A program made the translations under genes and the position numbers. A stretch of DNA of 64,000 bases from Clostridium sp. chh4-2 (GTDB lineage Bacteria; Bacillota; Clostridia; Lachnospirales; Lachnospiraceae), in the NCBI RefSeq assembly GCF_002899675.1, contig NZ_PKUU01000005.1, forward strand, positions 186,001 through 250,000. Reading direction: 5' to 3'. The notes below the pieces were generated by a model. It searched no databases. It worked only from the letters and a program-made list of their open reading frames with translations, and was not told where the DNA came from. The first letter of the stretch is position 1. Every line of letters begins with the position of its first letter. Shown here piece by piece: positions 63,716 through 64,000 of the stretch.

Positions 63716-64000
63716 TTACTGTGGCTGTTTTCCGATATAAGCCTGAATACCGCCGTCTACGTACAGAATCTGTCCATTTACAAAGTTAGATGCTTCAGAT
63801 GCAAGGAATACAGCTGGTCCGCCTAAATCGGAAGCTTCACCCCAACGTCCTGCCGGTGTCTTTGAAACGATGAACTGGTCAAATGGATGTCTGGAGCCAT
63901 CAGCCTGTTTCTCACGAAGAGGAGCTGTCTGAGGTGTTGCGATATAGCCAGGTCCAATACCGTTACACTGAATGTTGTACTCGCCGTATTCAGATGCAAT
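63716..64000 (-). CDS. Short-chain dehydrogenase, gluconate/hexuronate type (C-terminal part)
   Basis: The gene runs off the right edge; the last 94 residues are visible. NGIGPGYIATPQTAPLRE and GRWGEASDLGGPAVFLASEA plus NGQILYVDGGI are the C-terminal signatures of classical SDRs, closest by eye to gluconate 5-dehydrogenase or 2-deoxy-D-gluconate 3-dehydrogenase (KduD). Together with the downstream FadR-type regulator it indicates a sugar-acid catabolic operon. The catalytic Tyr-Lys lies beyond the window. Confidence 0.8.
   Translation of the reverse strand: MASEYGEYNIQCNGIGPGYIATPQTAPLREKQADGSRHPFDQFIVSKTPAGRWGEASDLGGPAVFLASEASNFVNGQILYVDGGIQAYIGKQPQ

Noticed and set aside
1..64000. CRISPR arrays
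   Set aside because: No regularly spaced direct repeats; the only repeats are palindromic elements, gly-rich codons and fibre motifs.

Overview
The window looks like a low-to-mid GC Firmicute of the class Clostridia, most likely a Lachnospiraceae member. This is inferred from gene families (RlmCD-type methyltransferase, DUF1576 membrane protein, choline-binding-type cell-wall repeats, a CD1375-type mini-protein) and strong AGGAGG ribosome sites. It consists of a chromosomal left flank (about 0.3-13.5 kb), a roughly 48-kb phage-tail-like cluster (about 13.5-62 kb), and a short right flank (62-64 kb).

Left flank, mostly leftward: a trypsin-like protease, a 23S rRNA methyltransferase, a 48-bp-armed palindromic repeat, aminopeptidase P, a D-2-hydroxyacid dehydrogenase translationally coupled to a dihydrolipoamide dehydrogenase, and a DUF1576 membrane protein. 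Then come tRNA-Pro(GGG), a small island of immunity-like genes (SUKH/SMI1, an unknown, a DUF4241 remnant), a HAD phosphatase, a secreted cell-wall-binding protein, tRNA-Ala(CGC) and a SleB-type hydrolase.

The main content is a siphovirus-type tail cluster. It has a holin, connector and terminator proteins, a tail tube, a very long tape measure (about 2,520 residues if spliced), at least six fibre or baseplate genes, a 2,326-residue protein with a CotH-like domain, a distal tail protein, a hub, a polyglycine protein and an amidase. I found no capsid, portal, terminase, integrase, replication or tail-sheath gene. This is the make-up of an F-type (flexible, non-contractile) tailocin or a similarly domesticated particle.

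Its control region is unusual. Two exact LexA/DinR boxes sit in the 16.0-kb divergent intergenic region; one lies inside a perfect -35/-10 promoter that reads leftward towards a degenerate tRNA-Gln, a sigma-70-family factor and a DUF262 protein. Rightward lies a small gene and then an 879-residue protein with a DCDGD motif, the signature of single-polypeptide RNA polymerases of the SPbeta YonO type. My reading is a cascade from SOS through sigma factor and dedicated RNA polymerase to the 40-kb tail operon, with holin and amidase for release. The cascade order is inference.

The tail cluster also carries insertions. The tape-measure gene is interrupted by a group I intron-like sequence (P1 with U-G splice pair, P7 and a P9 GAAA hairpin are visible) followed by a decayed SecB-like gene and a reverse-oriented zinc-ribbon gene. 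Other reverse-strand cargo includes an XRE regulator with palindromic operators, an orphan receptor-binding tip and a TspO gene. The right flank holds a conserved hypothetical, a second long palindrome, a FadR-type GntR regulator and the end of a short-chain dehydrogenase of the hexuronate/gluconate type.
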